A stretch of DNA of 38,199 nucleotides. Source: an uncultured Lachnospiraceae bacterium. GTDB taxonomy: Bacteria; Bacillota; Clostridia; Lachnospirales; Lachnospiraceae. The stretch lies in contig CAMOYC010000003.1 of assembly GCA_946629665.1 (NCBI GenBank), forward strand, positions 1-38,199, read 5' to 3'. The translations under genes were made by a program, and so were the position numbers. Below the pieces are notes generated by a model, which was not told where the DNA came from, ran no database searches, and saw only the letters and a program-made list of their open reading frames with translations. Shown one piece after another: positions 1-9,874 of the stretch (position 1 is the stretch's first letter; each line of letters opens with the position of its first letter).

Positions 1-384
1 GACAGCCTGGAATACCTTCTCCTCAACACGGACACCGGCCTTGCGGTAACCACCAGGAGCTATCAGCTGGAGACGGAAGACGGATTTGTATCCATCCGCC
101 CGGATATGTTTGACCTGGATGCCCTGGTGTTCGAGAAAGGCCAGATCGCCCAGGTGCGGCTGGCAAAAGCGGACAAAAGTCCTTACGTGACCCTCAACTG
201 TCCGGGCTTTCCCTTTGTGGGAATCTGGTCCAAGCCGGAAGGAGACTTTGTGTGCCTGGAGCCCTGGCTGGGAAGAACAGATGATGACGGTTTTGCCGGA
301 GAACTTCCGGACAAAACCGGAGAACAGGTTCTGGCCGGAGGAGAGACGAAAACGGTGAGCTATGAACTGATCTTCCATGAATAG
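1..384 (+). CDS. Aldose 1-epimerase family protein, 3' part (5' end outside window)
   Basis: Frame +1 is open from base 1 to the stop at 384; ...NCPGFPFVGIWSKPEGDFVCLEPWLGRTD... resembles the galactose mutarotase-like C-terminus. Confidence 0.75.
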   Translation, partial: DSLEYLLLNTDTGLAVTTRSYQLETEDGFVSIRPDMFDLDALVFEKGQIAQVRLAKADKSPYVTLNCPGFPFVGIWSKPEGDFVCLEPWLGRTDDDGFAGELPDKTGEQVLAGGETKTVSYELIFHE

Positions 385-431
385 GACGAGTCAGTCATCA
401 GCAGTTGACTATAGCAGACAGGAGGAAGGAC

Positions 432-980
432 ATGAATATTTGTGTTTACGGCGCATCCAGAGATGGGAACCATCCGGACTATGTCGCTGAGACGGAAAGG
501 CTGGGCCGGCTTCTGGCACAGCGGGGACACACGATCATTTATGGCGGAGGAGCGACCGGCCTTATGGGAGCGATCGCCCGGGGCGCCAAGCAGGAGAACG
601 GACACTTGATCGGCATTGCGCCGGATTTCTTTGACCGGATGGATGGAGAATTGTTCGACGACTGCGATGAGATGCTTTACACGGAAACCATGCGGGAAAG
701 AAAGAGGCTGATGCAGCAAAAAAGTGACGCTTTCCTGATCCTGCCCGGAGGGACCGGTACCTTTGATGAGTTTTTTGAGACCATCGTCCTGAAATCATTC
801 AATCTGCATCCAAAGCCCGTCCTGCTCTTTAACATTAACGGGTATTACGACAAGCTTTGGGAACTGATGGAATTCGGTGCCGGGGAAGGTTTTATCGCAG
901 AGGAGACAAATCGACTCTTTTCGATATTTGACTCGGTGGAGGAACTGGTGGTTTACCTGGAAGTGTCTAAAATGCTGTGA
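432..980 (+). CDS. LOG family / TIGR00730 Rossmann-fold protein (cytokinin riboside 5'-monophosphate phosphoribohydrolase-like)
   Basis: ATG at 432 behind AGGAGGAAGG; MNICVYGASRDG..., YGGGATGLMGAIARGA and PGGTGTFDEFFE motifs. Confidence 0.88.
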   Translation: MNICVYGASRDGNHPDYVAETERLGRLLAQRGHTIIYGGGATGLMGAIARGAKQENGHLIGIAPDFFDRMDGELFDDCDEMLYTETMRERKRLMQQKSDAFLILPGGTGTFDEFFETIVLKSFNLHPKPVLLFNINGYYDKLWELMEFGAGEGFIAEETNRLFSIFDSVEELVVYLEVSKML

Positions 981-1124
981 GAAACATCGGTAATTTTCAG
1001 TAAAAGCCGTTTTCGGGTCTAAGATTTACAAAAGCGATTCCGGGCGGTAAGATAGCACAAGAAGGAAGCCTTCCCGGATTCCTTCCGACAGGGATCCAGG
1101 TCGGATCCTGAGTATGAAAGGCAG

Positions 1125-1571
1125 GTGAATCGCTTGATCATCACATACTGGATCATAGCTGCTGCAGTTTTCGGGGTGATCGAGATCCTCACATTGGGTC
1201 TCACCACCATCTGGTTTGCCGGCGGCGCACTTGCGGGGGCAGCCATGGCTGCGTTAGGCTTTCCGATCACGGTGCAGCTCATTGTTTTCTTTGTGGTAAC
1301 AGGGCTGCTGCTGGTCATCACCAGACCGATCGCAACCCGCTACCTGAATAACCGCGTGACCAAAACGAATGTGGACAGCCTGATCGGGATGACCGGGATC
1401 GTCATGGAAACCATCGACAATCTGAAGGCGCAGGGCCAGGTTCAGGTGAACGGTCAGGTGTGGAGCGCCCGCAGCTCATCAGAAGAGCATATTATTAATG
1501 AACAGGAAAAAGTAGAGATTCTGGCAGTTTCCGGAGTGAAACTGATTGTAAAGGAAAAAGGAGGAGACTAA
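1125..1571 (+). CDS. NfeD family membrane protein
   Basis: GTG start; TM helices plus C-terminal OB-fold-like LIGMTGIVMETIDNLKAQGQVQVNGQVWSARS; immediately followed by an SPFH gene, the usual pairing. Confidence 0.85.
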   Translation: MNRLIITYWIIAAAVFGVIEILTLGLTTIWFAGGALAGAAMAALGFPITVQLIVFFVVTGLLLVITRPIATRYLNNRVTKTNVDSLIGMTGIVMETIDNLKAQGQVQVNGQVWSARSSSEEHIINEQEKVEILAVSGVKLIVKEKGGD

Positions 1572-1572
1572 C

Positions 1573-2514
1573 ATGGGTGGCCTTATAGTTATTTTAATTG
1601 TTCTTGCGTTGGTAGTATATCTTGTTGTTTCCAGCATCCGCATTGTACCGCAGGCGCAGGCTTATGTTGTTGAGAGACTGGGTGCTTACCAGGATACCTG
1701 GGGAGTCGGCATTCACTTAAAGGCTCCTTTTATCGACCGGATCGCGAAGAAGGTCATGCTCAAGGAGCAGGTTGTAGACTTTCCGCCCCAGCCGGTTATC
1801 ACCAAGGATAATGTTACCATGCAGATCGATACGGTAGTTTACTATCAGATCACGGATCCCAAGCTGTTTGCCTACGGGGTTGACCGGCCGATCATGGCGA
1901 TCGAGAACCTGACGGCAACGACCCTCCGTAACCTGATCGGTGACCTGGAGCTGGATGCTACTCTGACATCCCGTGACACCATCAACACCCAGATGCGCGC
2001 GATCCTGGATGAAGCTACGGATCCATGGGGAATCAAAGTGAACCGTGTGGAAGTAAAGAACATCATTCCGCCGGCTGAGATCCAGAACGCCATGGAAAAA
2101 CAGATGAAGGCAGAGCGTGAGAGACGTGAGTCCATCCTCAAGGCAGAAGGTGAAAAGAAGTCCTCCGTTCTGATCGCAGAAGGTAAGAAGGAGTCCATGA
2201 TCCTTCAGGCTGAGGCCGAGAAGGAAGCAGCGATCCTGAAAGCAGACGCGAAGAAAGAGGCTATGATCCGTGAGGCAGAAGGTCACGCAGAGGCAATCCG
2301 AAAGGTGCAGGAAGCTACGGCTGCCGGCCTGAAGGCGATCAAAGGTGCCGATGCTGACGAGGCCGTGATCCGCCTGAAATCCTTAGAGGCGCTTGAGAAG
2401 ATGGCAGACGGCAAGGCGACAAAGATCATCGTACCGTCGGAGATCCAGAATCTGGCCGGACTTGTGACATCGATCAAGGAAGTGGCTAAAGAAGTTCCTG
2501 CTGAGGAAGAATAA
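1573..2514 (+). CDS. SPFH/band 7 (stomatin/QmcA-like) protein
   Basis: N-terminal TM helix, VPQAQAYVVERLGAYQ..., AEGEKKSS/AEGKKES coiled-coil. Confidence 0.92.
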   Translation: MGGLIVILIVLALVVYLVVSSIRIVPQAQAYVVERLGAYQDTWGVGIHLKAPFIDRIAKKVMLKEQVVDFPPQPVITKDNVTMQIDTVVYYQITDPKLFAYGVDRPIMAIENLTATTLRNLIGDLELDATLTSRDTINTQMRAILDEATDPWGIKVNRVEVKNIIPPAEIQNAMEKQMKAERERRESILKAEGEKKSSVLIAEGKKESMILQAEAEKEAAILKADAKKEAMIREAEGHAEAIRKVQEATAAGLKAIKGADADEAVIRLKSLEALEKMADGKATKIIVPSEIQNLAGLVTSIKEVAKEVPAEEE

Positions 2515-2529
2515 ACTCATTTTCTCATA

Positions 2530-2558
2530 TTGAAGAGAAAACATTTTTATACTATAAT
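2530..2558 (+). promoter_or_regulatory. Candidate sigma-A promoter for the LTA-synthase-like gene
   Basis: TTGAAG (2530-2535), 17-bp spacer, TATAAT (2553-2558). Confidence 0.55.
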
Positions 2559-2560
2559 CG

Positions 2561-2585
2561 AAAGAGGGCCGCAGGGCCCTCTTTT
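2561..2585 (+). terminator. Rho-independent terminator of the NfeD-SPFH operon
   Basis: AAAGAGGGCC-GCAG-GGCCCTCTTTT, 10-bp stem then T-run. Confidence 0.8.
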
Positions 2586-2609
2586 CACGCTGAACCGGAG
2601 GCATAGATC

Positions 2610-4538
2610 ATGATACATAAATGGAAAGACAACTACAGACTGGTATATCTGATGCTGCTGGTCAAAATGTTTATTTTTTACTGGCTGACCGGAGTCCTGG
2701 ATATGATGGACGTAATCGAGGTGCCGCTTCTGACAGCCCTCTTTCTGCTGACAGTTTTTGAGGCATGCTCCTGCAAGGAAAGCCGGCCCAGACGGTACAT
2801 TTTCTATGGGCTCTATACCTTTATCACTCTGGTCATGCTTGCAGATGCGGCCTACAGCAGTTATTTCGGAGAATATGCTTCCGTGAACCAGCTTTACCAG
2901 CTGGCCAGCCTCCGGCAGATCACAGCGGACGGCAATGTGATCGGGGCTGCGGTAAGCCCCTTATGTCTGCTGACTCTCCTGGACTATCCCTTTGTGCTTT
3001 ACTGGTATCGAAAGAGGAATGAAGGAAAGACCGGAATGATCGATGAGTTTGTGGACCGGATGAACGAGAGCGGGAAGTCAACGGAAAGCAGGAAGGCCTT
3101 TGCGAATTCCGCTTTCAGTCTGATCGCCCATATGGTCCTCTATATCACGGCCATCTGCTGTTTTTATTATTACGGGTTCAACCCCCAGGAGCTCCGCTCG
3201 GTCCAGAAAGTGAACCACATTGAGATTTTCACCTATCACACCAACGATATCCTTGTGAACGTGGTGGGAAGGATGAAGAGGGAGAAGGTGGATGAGGAGC
3301 AGATCAAGCAGGTGATGAAAGAATTGGTCCCTGCTTCATCCGGAGATGATTATCACGGGGTCGCCAAGGGACGGAACCTGATCCTGATCCAGACCGAGTC
3401 CCTGAATGATTTTGTGATCGGAGCAGAATATAACGGCCAGGAGATCACACCTTTCCTGAACCGGCTGCTGAGAAAAGACACTTTGTATTTCAATCATTTT
3501 TACTCGACGACCGGGGTGGGCAACACCTGCGATGCGGAATTCACCGTCCTGAACAGCCTCTATCCCAACGAGATCATGGAGTGCTACCGGATGTATGTGG
3601 ATGATACTTTCAACGGGCTGCCCTGGATGCTTCGCAGTCAGGGCTATGAGACCATGGCATTCCATGGCTATATCAAGACGTTCTGGAACCGGAACGAGGC
3701 CTACAAGAACCAGGGCATCCAGGAATACTATTCCCAGGAAAGACTGGAGTCAACACAGGTTTCCGGCTTTGGCATCACGGATAAGGAAATGTTCCGGCAG
3801 GCCACAGATATCCTGGCAAAGAAGAAGCAGCCCTTTTTCAGCTTCATGATCACTCTGACCAACCATATCCCCTATGAGCTTGACCCGACTCTGGCCAGCC
3901 TGGAAGTGGCACCGGAGGACACCGGTTCCACCTTCGGCAACTATCTGCAGACGGTCCGTTACACGGATGAATCCTTTGAGGACCTGTTCCGCTATCTGAA
4001 GGAAAAGGGCATGTACGATAATTCCATCATCGTGATCTACGGCGACCACCAGGGACTGAATATGGAGACCCAGGCAGTGAAGGAGAAAATGACCTCCTAC
4101 CTGGGCAAGGAATACAATTTTGACGAGATGCTGAATGTTCCCTTTATCATCCATATCCCGGGTCTTAATGAAGCCAGGACGGTCGACACGGTAGGCGGTC
4201 AGATAGATGTTATGCCTACGATCGCCAACCTCATGGACCTGGATTACGGCCAGCCCTATGTATTCGGCCATGACCTGCTGAATGCGGATGAGGGGTATGT
4301 TGCGCAGATCTCCTACATTGGCAAAGGGTCTTTTATCACCGGCGACGGTAACCGGATCTTTGCGATCGGCAGAGACGGGACTGTGGAGAACGGGCAGATG
4401 ATCTCTCTTTTTGACGGGTCGCCCAGGAACCTGGATGTCTCCTACGCCCAGACCATGTCGGACCGGGCCAACCTGCTGATCGATACCTGTATGGAAGTGC
4501 TGGACTACAACCTGATCGGGAATTATGTGACCCACTGA
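2610..4538 (+). CDS. LTA synthase family protein (membrane sulfatase/phosphoglycerol transferase)
   Basis: Five N-terminal TM-like segments followed by an alkaline-phosphatase-type domain: ILIQTESLNDF, YSTTGVGNTCDAEF, IVIYGDHQG. Confidence 0.9.
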   Translation: MIHKWKDNYRLVYLMLLVKMFIFYWLTGVLDMMDVIEVPLLTALFLLTVFEACSCKESRPRRYIFYGLYTFITLVMLADAAYSSYFGEYASVNQLYQLASLRQITADGNVIGAAVSPLCLLTLLDYPFVLYWYRKRNEGKTGMIDEFVDRMNESGKSTESRKAFANSAFSLIAHMVLYITAICCFYYYGFNPQELRSVQKVNHIEIFTYHTNDILVNVVGRMKREKVDEEQIKQVMKELVPASSGDDYHGVAKGRNLILIQTESLNDFVIGAEYNGQEITPFLNRLLRKDTLYFNHFYSTTGVGNTCDAEFTVLNSLYPNEIMECYRMYVDDTFNGLPWMLRSQGYETMAFHGYIKTFWNRNEAYKNQGIQEYYSQERLESTQVSGFGITDKEMFRQATDILAKKKQPFFSFMITLTNHIPYELDPTLASLEVAPEDTGSTFGNYLQTVRYTDESFEDLFRYLKEKGMYDNSIIVIYGDHQGLNMETQAVKEKMTSYLGKEYNFDEMLNVPFIIHIPGLNEARTVDTVGGQIDVMPTIANLMDLDYGQPYVFGHDLLNADEGYVAQISYIGKGSFITGDGNRIFAIGRDGTVENGQMISLFDGSPRNLDVSYAQTMSDRANLLIDTCMEVLDYNLIGNYVTH

Positions 4539-4640
4539 TCTCCAGGGATCAGGCGAACGCTTGACACAGAGAGAAAAATTTGATAATACTTTTACATATT
4601 AATGCCGGAATATCCCAGAAATAAAAAAGGAGAAGCCACC

Positions 4641-5636
4641 ATGAATTTAAAAGGACGTAATTTTCTGACGCTAACCGATTTTACCAAAGAAGAGATCCGC
4701 TACATGCTGGATCTTGCCCATGAACTGAAGGCTGCAAAGAAGGCCGGCCGGCTCGGGGATTCCATGAAGGGAAAGAACATTCTTCTTCTCTTTGACAAAT
4801 CTTCCACCAGGACCCGGTGTTCCTTTGAGGTGGCTGCCCATGATGAAGGGGCTCACGTGACCTACCTTTCCAATTCCCACGTGAATAAGAAGGAATCCCT
4901 GGAGGATTCTGCCAGGGTGTTCGGAAGAATGTATGATGCGATTGAATATCGTGGCTACGGGCAGGATATCGTGGAAGACCTGGCCCGCTTTTCCGGGGTT
5001 CCGGTATGGAACGGACTGACGGATACCGATCATCCTACCCAGGTGCTGGCAGACTTCCTCACCATGGAGGAGCATATCGACAAGCCCCTCGAGGAGATGA
5101 AGCTTACCTTTGTGGGAGACCTGTCTGACAATGTAATGTACGCCCTGATGTACGGTTGTGCGATCATGGGTATGACTTTCAAGGCTGTGGGGCCGGAAGA
5201 GACCGTCTGCGATCCGAAAGTCCTGGAAGTTGCCAGAGACCTGGCCAGGAAGAGTGGTGCTGACATCACCATTTCCCATGACCCGGAAGATGTGAAAGGA
5301 TCCGACGTGATCTACTCCGATATCTGGGTGTCCATGGGAGAACCGGAGGAACTTTATCCGATCCGTGTGAAAGCGCTGACTCCTTTCAGGATCACAACAA
5401 AGATGATGGCGGATACCGGCAATGAGAAGTGCCTGTTTATGCACTGCCTGCCCGCCTACCATGATTTTGAGACAGAAGTTGCCAGAGATCTGAGAGACCG
5501 GCTTTCCCTGGATGTGAGGGAAGTTGAGGACGAAGTGTTCCGCTCTTCTAATTCCGTCGTGTTTGATGAGGCGGAAAACCGTATGCATTCCATCAAGGCG
5601 GTCATGGTAGCGACTTTAGGAGATTATGAAAAATAA
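4641..5636 (+). CDS. argF: Ornithine carbamoyltransferase
   Basis: ATG at 4641 after AAAAGGAG; DKSSTRTRCSFEVAA, DHPTQVLADFLT, FMHCLPAYHD motifs. Confidence 0.95.
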   Translation: MNLKGRNFLTLTDFTKEEIRYMLDLAHELKAAKKAGRLGDSMKGKNILLLFDKSSTRTRCSFEVAAHDEGAHVTYLSNSHVNKKESLEDSARVFGRMYDAIEYRGYGQDIVEDLARFSGVPVWNGLTDTDHPTQVLADFLTMEEHIDKPLEEMKLTFVGDLSDNVMYALMYGCAIMGMTFKAVGPEETVCDPKVLEVARDLARKSGADITISHDPEDVKGSDVIYSDIWVSMGEPEELYPIRVKALTPFRITTKMMADTGNEKCLFMHCLPAYHDFETEVARDLRDRLSLDVREVEDEVFRSSNSVVFDEAENRMHSIKAVMVATLGDYEK

Positions 5637-6606
5637 GATACTGGATTTTTTGCGGCAGCAGCCGGGATTTGTTTCCGGGCAGAATATCAGTAAAGCCCTG
5701 GGCATATCCCGGACCGCCGTATGGAAATATATCAATATATTAAAAGCGGAAGGATACGAGATTGAGTCGGTAACCCGGAAAGGCTACCGGCTTTTACAAA
5801 GCCCGGACCTGCTGACGGATTCGGAGATCCGGTCCGCCCTGCCGGCAGGTCTCCTGCCCGGGATCATCCGTGTCTACGACGAGATTGATTCCACCAATGA
5901 GGAGGCCAAGCGCCAGGCGGCAGCCGGTGCGCCGGACGGCAGCGCCTTTATCGCGGATGTCCAGACCCGGGGCAAAGGCCGTCGGGGCAGAAGCTGGTCC
6001 TCCCCAGGAGGGCAGGACATTTTCTTTACCCTGCTGTACCGGCCGGACCTTCCTTTCTCATGTATATCCATGGTGACCCTGGTGGCAGCTATGTCAGCGG
6101 CAGTTACCGTGAGAAAATATGCGGGGGAAGACTGTTATATCAAGTGGCCCAATGACATCGTACTCCACGACCGTAAAGTCTGCGGCATCCTCACAGAGAT
6201 GGGAGCGGATATGGACCGGATCGACTATATTGTGATCGGGATTGGTTTTAATCTGAACCGGATGATCTTTGATGATGAGATTGCCGGGATGGCAAGCTCC
6301 ATCTTTAAGGAGACCGGAAAGAAAGTGCAAAGAGCAGCCTTCTTCGCAGATTTCATGAAGGATTTCAAGGTTCGCTATGACCGTTTTGTCCGTGACCGGA
6401 ACCTGGCTTTCCTCCGGGAAGAGTATAACGGGATGTTGATCAACAGGAACCGGGAAGTGAAGATCGTCAGGCAGGGGTCGGAATATATCCGATGGGCCAG
6501 AGGGATCAATGAAGCAGGAGAACTGCTTGTGGAAGATGAACAGGGGAGGACCGAGAAGGTGTTCTCCGGAGAAGTTTCCGTGCGGGGCCTCTACGGCTAC
6601 GTATAG
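5626..6606 (+). CDS. birA: Bifunctional biotin operon repressor / biotin-[acetyl-CoA-carboxylase] ligase
   Basis: N-terminal HTH (SGQNISKALGISRTAVWKYI), TRGKGRRGRSWSSPGG, YIKWPNDIV; overlaps argF by 11 nt. Confidence 0.93.
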   Translation: MKNKILDFLRQQPGFVSGQNISKALGISRTAVWKYINILKAEGYEIESVTRKGYRLLQSPDLLTDSEIRSALPAGLLPGIIRVYDEIDSTNEEAKRQAAAGAPDGSAFIADVQTRGKGRRGRSWSSPGGQDIFFTLLYRPDLPFSCISMVTLVAAMSAAVTVRKYAGEDCYIKWPNDIVLHDRKVCGILTEMGADMDRIDYIVIGIGFNLNRMIFDDEIAGMASSIFKETGKKVQRAAFFADFMKDFKVRYDRFVRDRNLAFLREEYNGMLINRNREVKIVRQGSEYIRWARGINEAGELLVEDEQGRTEKVFSGEVSVRGLYGYV

Positions 6607-6622
6607 GGGAACAGGAGAGATC

Positions 6623-6949
6623 ATGGAAAATAAGATATTATGCGGTGCCAGCAGCTATGATCAGATGTTTTATTTTAATCCGGAATTTGACCGTCTGCCT
6701 AAGGCGATCAAGGATGAATTGCAGATCATGTGTGTGCTGTTCACAGAGGATGTAGGCGGGATCCTCCGTCTGGAATTTGACGGGGAAGGAAATCTGCAGC
6801 TGGTCGTGGAATCAAGGCCGGACGATTTTCTTTTCGATGAGATCGGCAGCGGGCTGAAGATCCGGGAGATCCAGATCGACCGCCGGGAATTGCTGGAGAA
6901 TCTCGAGACATTTTACAGACTATATCATGGACATTTGGAGGACAATTAG
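6623..6949 (+). CDS. Small conserved protein, DUF6145-like
   Basis: ATG at 6623 after ACAGGAGAGATC; MENKILCGASSYDQMFYFNPEF...; lies in a tight operon. DUF number recalled, not searched. Confidence 0.6.
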   Translation: MENKILCGASSYDQMFYFNPEFDRLPKAIKDELQIMCVLFTEDVGGILRLEFDGEGNLQLVVESRPDDFLFDEIGSGLKIREIQIDRRELLENLETFYRLYHGHLEDN

Positions 6950-7717
6950 GTGTTAATAGCAATCGATATCGGTAATACGGACTTTACGATCGGAGTTTTT
7001 GAAGGATCGAAACTTTTAGATACGTTTCGTATGAGGACCAAGATCAACCGGACATCAGACGAGTACGGAGTGTTCATGATGAACATCCTGAATTACAAGG
7101 GCTATGACCATAAGGCAGTCGATGCGGTGATCATCGCTTCCGTTGTGCCTGCGGTAATGCATTCCTTCGGAAGCTCGATCATCAAATATTTCGGATTAAA
7201 ACCCATCCTGGTAGGTCCCGGAGTCAGGACCGGGATCAAGATCATGACCATCAATCCCCGGGAGACCGGAGCGGATCGTATCGTGGATGCGGTAGCCGGT
7301 TATGAACTGTATGGCGGTCCGGTGATCGTGGTGGATTTCGGAACTGCGACTACCTATGACCTGGTGAATTCCCAGGGACATTTTATCGGCGGAGTGACCT
7401 CCCCCGGGATCCGTACATCTGCCAACGCCCTCTGGAGCCAGGCTGCCAAGCTTCCGGAGATCGAGATCAAAAAGCCGGATCATATCCTGGCCAAGGAGAC
7501 TGTCAGCAGCATGCAGGCCGGTCTTGTGTTTGGCTACATCGGCCAGACTGAGTACATCATCAGGAAGATGAAGGAGGAGAGCGGGCTCAACGACGTGAAG
7601 GTTGTTGCTACCGGCGGCCTTGGCAAGATGATCGCAGAGGAGACAGACTGTATCGATATCTACGATGCCCATCTGACTCTGAAAGGACTGCAGTTGATCT
7701 ATGAAAAACAGAGATAG
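6950..7717 (+). CDS. coaX: Type III pantothenate kinase
   Basis: GTG start; [36 protein letters not shown] motifs. Confidence 0.94.
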   Translation: MLIAIDIGNTDFTIGVFEGSKLLDTFRMRTKINRTSDEYGVFMMNILNYKGYDHKAVDAVIIASVVPAVMHSFGSSIIKYFGLKPILVGPGVRTGIKIMTINPRETGADRIVDAVAGYELYGGPVIVVDFGTATTYDLVNSQGHFIGGVTSPGIRTSANALWSQAAKLPEIEIKKPDHILAKETVSSMQAGLVFGYIGQTEYIIRKMKEESGLNDVKVVATGGLGKMIAEETDCIDIYDAHLTLKGLQLIYEKQR

Positions 7718-8675
7718 TGTTGCTGTACGGAGCACAAAGGATATATACGGCTCAGACTTTCCGGTGATCCTGGGGCCCATGGCAGGGGTGACAGACCTTC
7801 CTTTCCGTCTGCTCTGCAAAGAACAGGGAGCGGATGTGCTGGTGACGGAGATGATCAGTGCCAAAGCTCTCTTTTACGGAAACCGGAATACGATCCCCCT
7901 GATGGAGACGAGGCCGGAGGAGAGCCCTGTAGGCGTGCAGATCTTTGGCTCGGAGCCGGAGCTCATGGCGGATATGGCTGCAACGCTGGAGGGGAAAGGA
8001 TTTTCATTTCTGGATATCAATATGGGCTGTCCGGTCCCCAAGATCGTGGGTAACCGGGAAGGGTCGGCGCTGATGCTGAACCCTGAACTGGCAGGACAGA
8101 TCGTGAAGAAGGTTTCGGAAAGAATCTCCCTTCCTGTCACCGTCAAATTCCGGAAAGGTTTTGACGAGGACCATGTGAACGCAGTGGAATTTGCCCGGAT
8201 CCTGGAAGAAAATGGCGCGGCGGCCATCGCGGTACACGGCAGGACCAGGGTCCAGTATTATTCCGGGGAGGCGGACTGGGACATCATCCGCCGGGTGAAG
8301 GAAGCGGTGAAGATACCCGTGATCGGGAACGGAGACATTTTCTCCGCCCGGGATGCTCTTTCCATGCGGGAGGAAACGGGCTGTGACGGCGTGATGGTCG
8401 CAAGAGGAGCAAGAGGCAATCCCTGGATCTTCCGGGAAATCCGCGCAGCTCTCTCGGGACAGGAGATCCCGGCCAGACCCGGACGGGAAGAAGTGATCCG
8501 GATGTTGCTGCGGCACGCCCGCCTGAGCGTCGGGTTTAAGGGAGAGTACACAGGGATCCGGGAGATGCGCAAACACACCGCCTGGTACACAACAGGCATG
8601 AGGGGTTCCGCCCGTCTCCGCGACCGTGTGAACCATGTCAGTACCATGGCGGAACTGACAGAGCTTCTTCATTGA
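7701..8675 (+). CDS. dusB: tRNA-dihydrouridine synthase
   Basis: [45 protein letters not shown] motifs; overlaps coaX by 17 nt. Confidence 0.93.
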   Translation: MKNRDSVAVRSTKDIYGSDFPVILGPMAGVTDLPFRLLCKEQGADVLVTEMISAKALFYGNRNTIPLMETRPEESPVGVQIFGSEPELMADMAATLEGKGFSFLDINMGCPVPKIVGNREGSALMLNPELAGQIVKKVSERISLPVTVKFRKGFDEDHVNAVEFARILEENGAAAIAVHGRTRVQYYSGEADWDIIRRVKEAVKIPVIGNGDIFSARDALSMREETGCDGVMVARGARGNPWIFREIRAALSGQEIPARPGREEVIRMLLRHARLSVGFKGEYTGIREMRKHTAWYTTGMRGSARLRDRVNHVSTMAELTELLH

Positions 8676-8700
8676 CAAGAGGATTAATGTCGATTATAAT
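8672..8700 (+). promoter_or_regulatory. Full-consensus sigma-A promoter for greA
   Basis: TTGACA (8672-8677), exactly 17 bp, TATAAT (8695-8700). Confidence 0.8.
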
Positions 8701-8774
8701 TGGTAACAGTCTGAAATAAGACAGGATAAAATAAGTATTGAATTAAGTATTAGATAGAAAGGTGGATGTCAGTC

Positions 8775-9257
8775 ATGGCAAAGGAAAAAAGTCAGATTTC
8801 TCAAAAAGGTTATAACAAGGTTCTCGAAGAACTGAGGGAAGCGAAGACCACAAGACGAGAGGAGATCGCCCAGAAGATCAAGGAAGCCAGAGAGCAGGGC
8901 GATTTATCTGAGAACTCAGAGTATGAGGCAGCCATGGAAGAGCAAGGCCATCTTGAGGCCCGCATCAAAGAGCTGGAAGATATCCTTGAAAATGCAGTGG
9001 TAGTGGACATTGCCTCCTATGATGCAGATACCATCGGAATCGGCAGCACCGTTGTTTTTGCTGACCTTACCAATGGCAGGGAGAATAAGTATACGATCGT
9101 CGGTGCGAACGAGGCGAACATCCTGCTCGGGCTGATATCCAATGAATCTCCGGTGGGAAGAGCCCTGATCGGCGCTAAGGTCGGAGACCATGTTTCGGCG
9201 GAGACACCGGCCGGGATCGTTGAGATTGAAGTGAAGGAAGTAACACGGGAAGAGTAA
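8775..9257 (+). CDS. greA: Transcription elongation factor GreA
   Basis: MAKEKSQISQKGYNKVLEEL..., EAREQGDLSENSEYEAA, SPVGRALIGAKVGD. An alternative in-frame ATG lies at 8766. Confidence 0.95.
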   Translation: MAKEKSQISQKGYNKVLEELREAKTTRREEIAQKIKEAREQGDLSENSEYEAAMEEQGHLEARIKELEDILENAVVVDIASYDADTIGIGSTVVFADLTNGRENKYTIVGANEANILLGLISNESPVGRALIGAKVGDHVSAETPAGIVEIEVKEVTREE

Positions 9258-9294
9258 GCATCCCGCATACTTGTTTGAACGGAACATGAACGAG

Positions 9295-9337
9295 GAGTGT
9301 ATGAGGACAGGGAAACCGCTCATATACTCTTTTTTTT
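9295..9337 (+). terminator. Rho-independent terminator downstream of greA
   Basis: GAGTGTATGAG ... CTCATATACTC (11-bp stem, one G-U) followed by a T-run. Confidence 0.8.
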
Positions 9338-9421
9338 GCCCCGATTCCAATTTCCTTGGAATACCTTGGTGTACTTCAGAGAAAAATCATGTTATACTAA
9401 ATACCAAGTGAGGTAAAAAGT

Positions 9422-9820
9422 ATGATTGATGCAAAGAAAGTACGGTTGATGACGAAAATTGCCGTCTACGAAGAGGGCATTGGCCGTGAAGATCTGGCGA
9501 TCAATAAAAACACCAGGCGCACTTACATGACTGTACAGATGGCCAAGAGTTTTCTTTGCCTGAGCCTGGCGGCTTTTCTGCTGATCCTTTTGTACAGCTT
9601 CCGCTACTTTTCCAGCGGATCGGGGACAGGGGTAACAGCAGATCCGCGTCAGATCCTGATCCGGGCACTTGCCTTTTATCTGGCCGTGTTGGCGGTAGGT
9701 ATGATCATGTGCTGGAGGTATTATCGCAAACGCTACAATGACATGCTGTCCAGAATGAAACAGTATGACAGAAACTTAAGCCGCCTTAGCAGGCATATTG
9801 CCGAAACCGGCAAGGACTGA
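9422..9820 (+). CDS. Uncharacterised small membrane protein with two TM helices
   Basis: 132-aa ORF, ATG after GTGAGG, two hydrophobic segments; precedes the cdaA cluster. Confidence 0.7.
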   Translation: MIDAKKVRLMTKIAVYEEGIGREDLAINKNTRRTYMTVQMAKSFLCLSLAAFLLILLYSFRYFSSGSGTGVTADPRQILIRALAFYLAVLAVGMIMCWRYYRKRYNDMLSRMKQYDRNLSRLSRHIAETGKD

Positions 9821-9874
9821 TCTTCGGTGGAGACCGGTCTTAATTCTTAAAAAACTTTGCTTGAGGGTAGTTCT

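Noticed and set aside
4671-5588. 305-aa minus-strand ORF antisense to argF, plus other long antisense ORFs (3750-4535, 34043-34993, 33099-33917, 29247-29933)
   Set aside because: All are mirror ORFs of convincing genes, with no domain signal or operon context.
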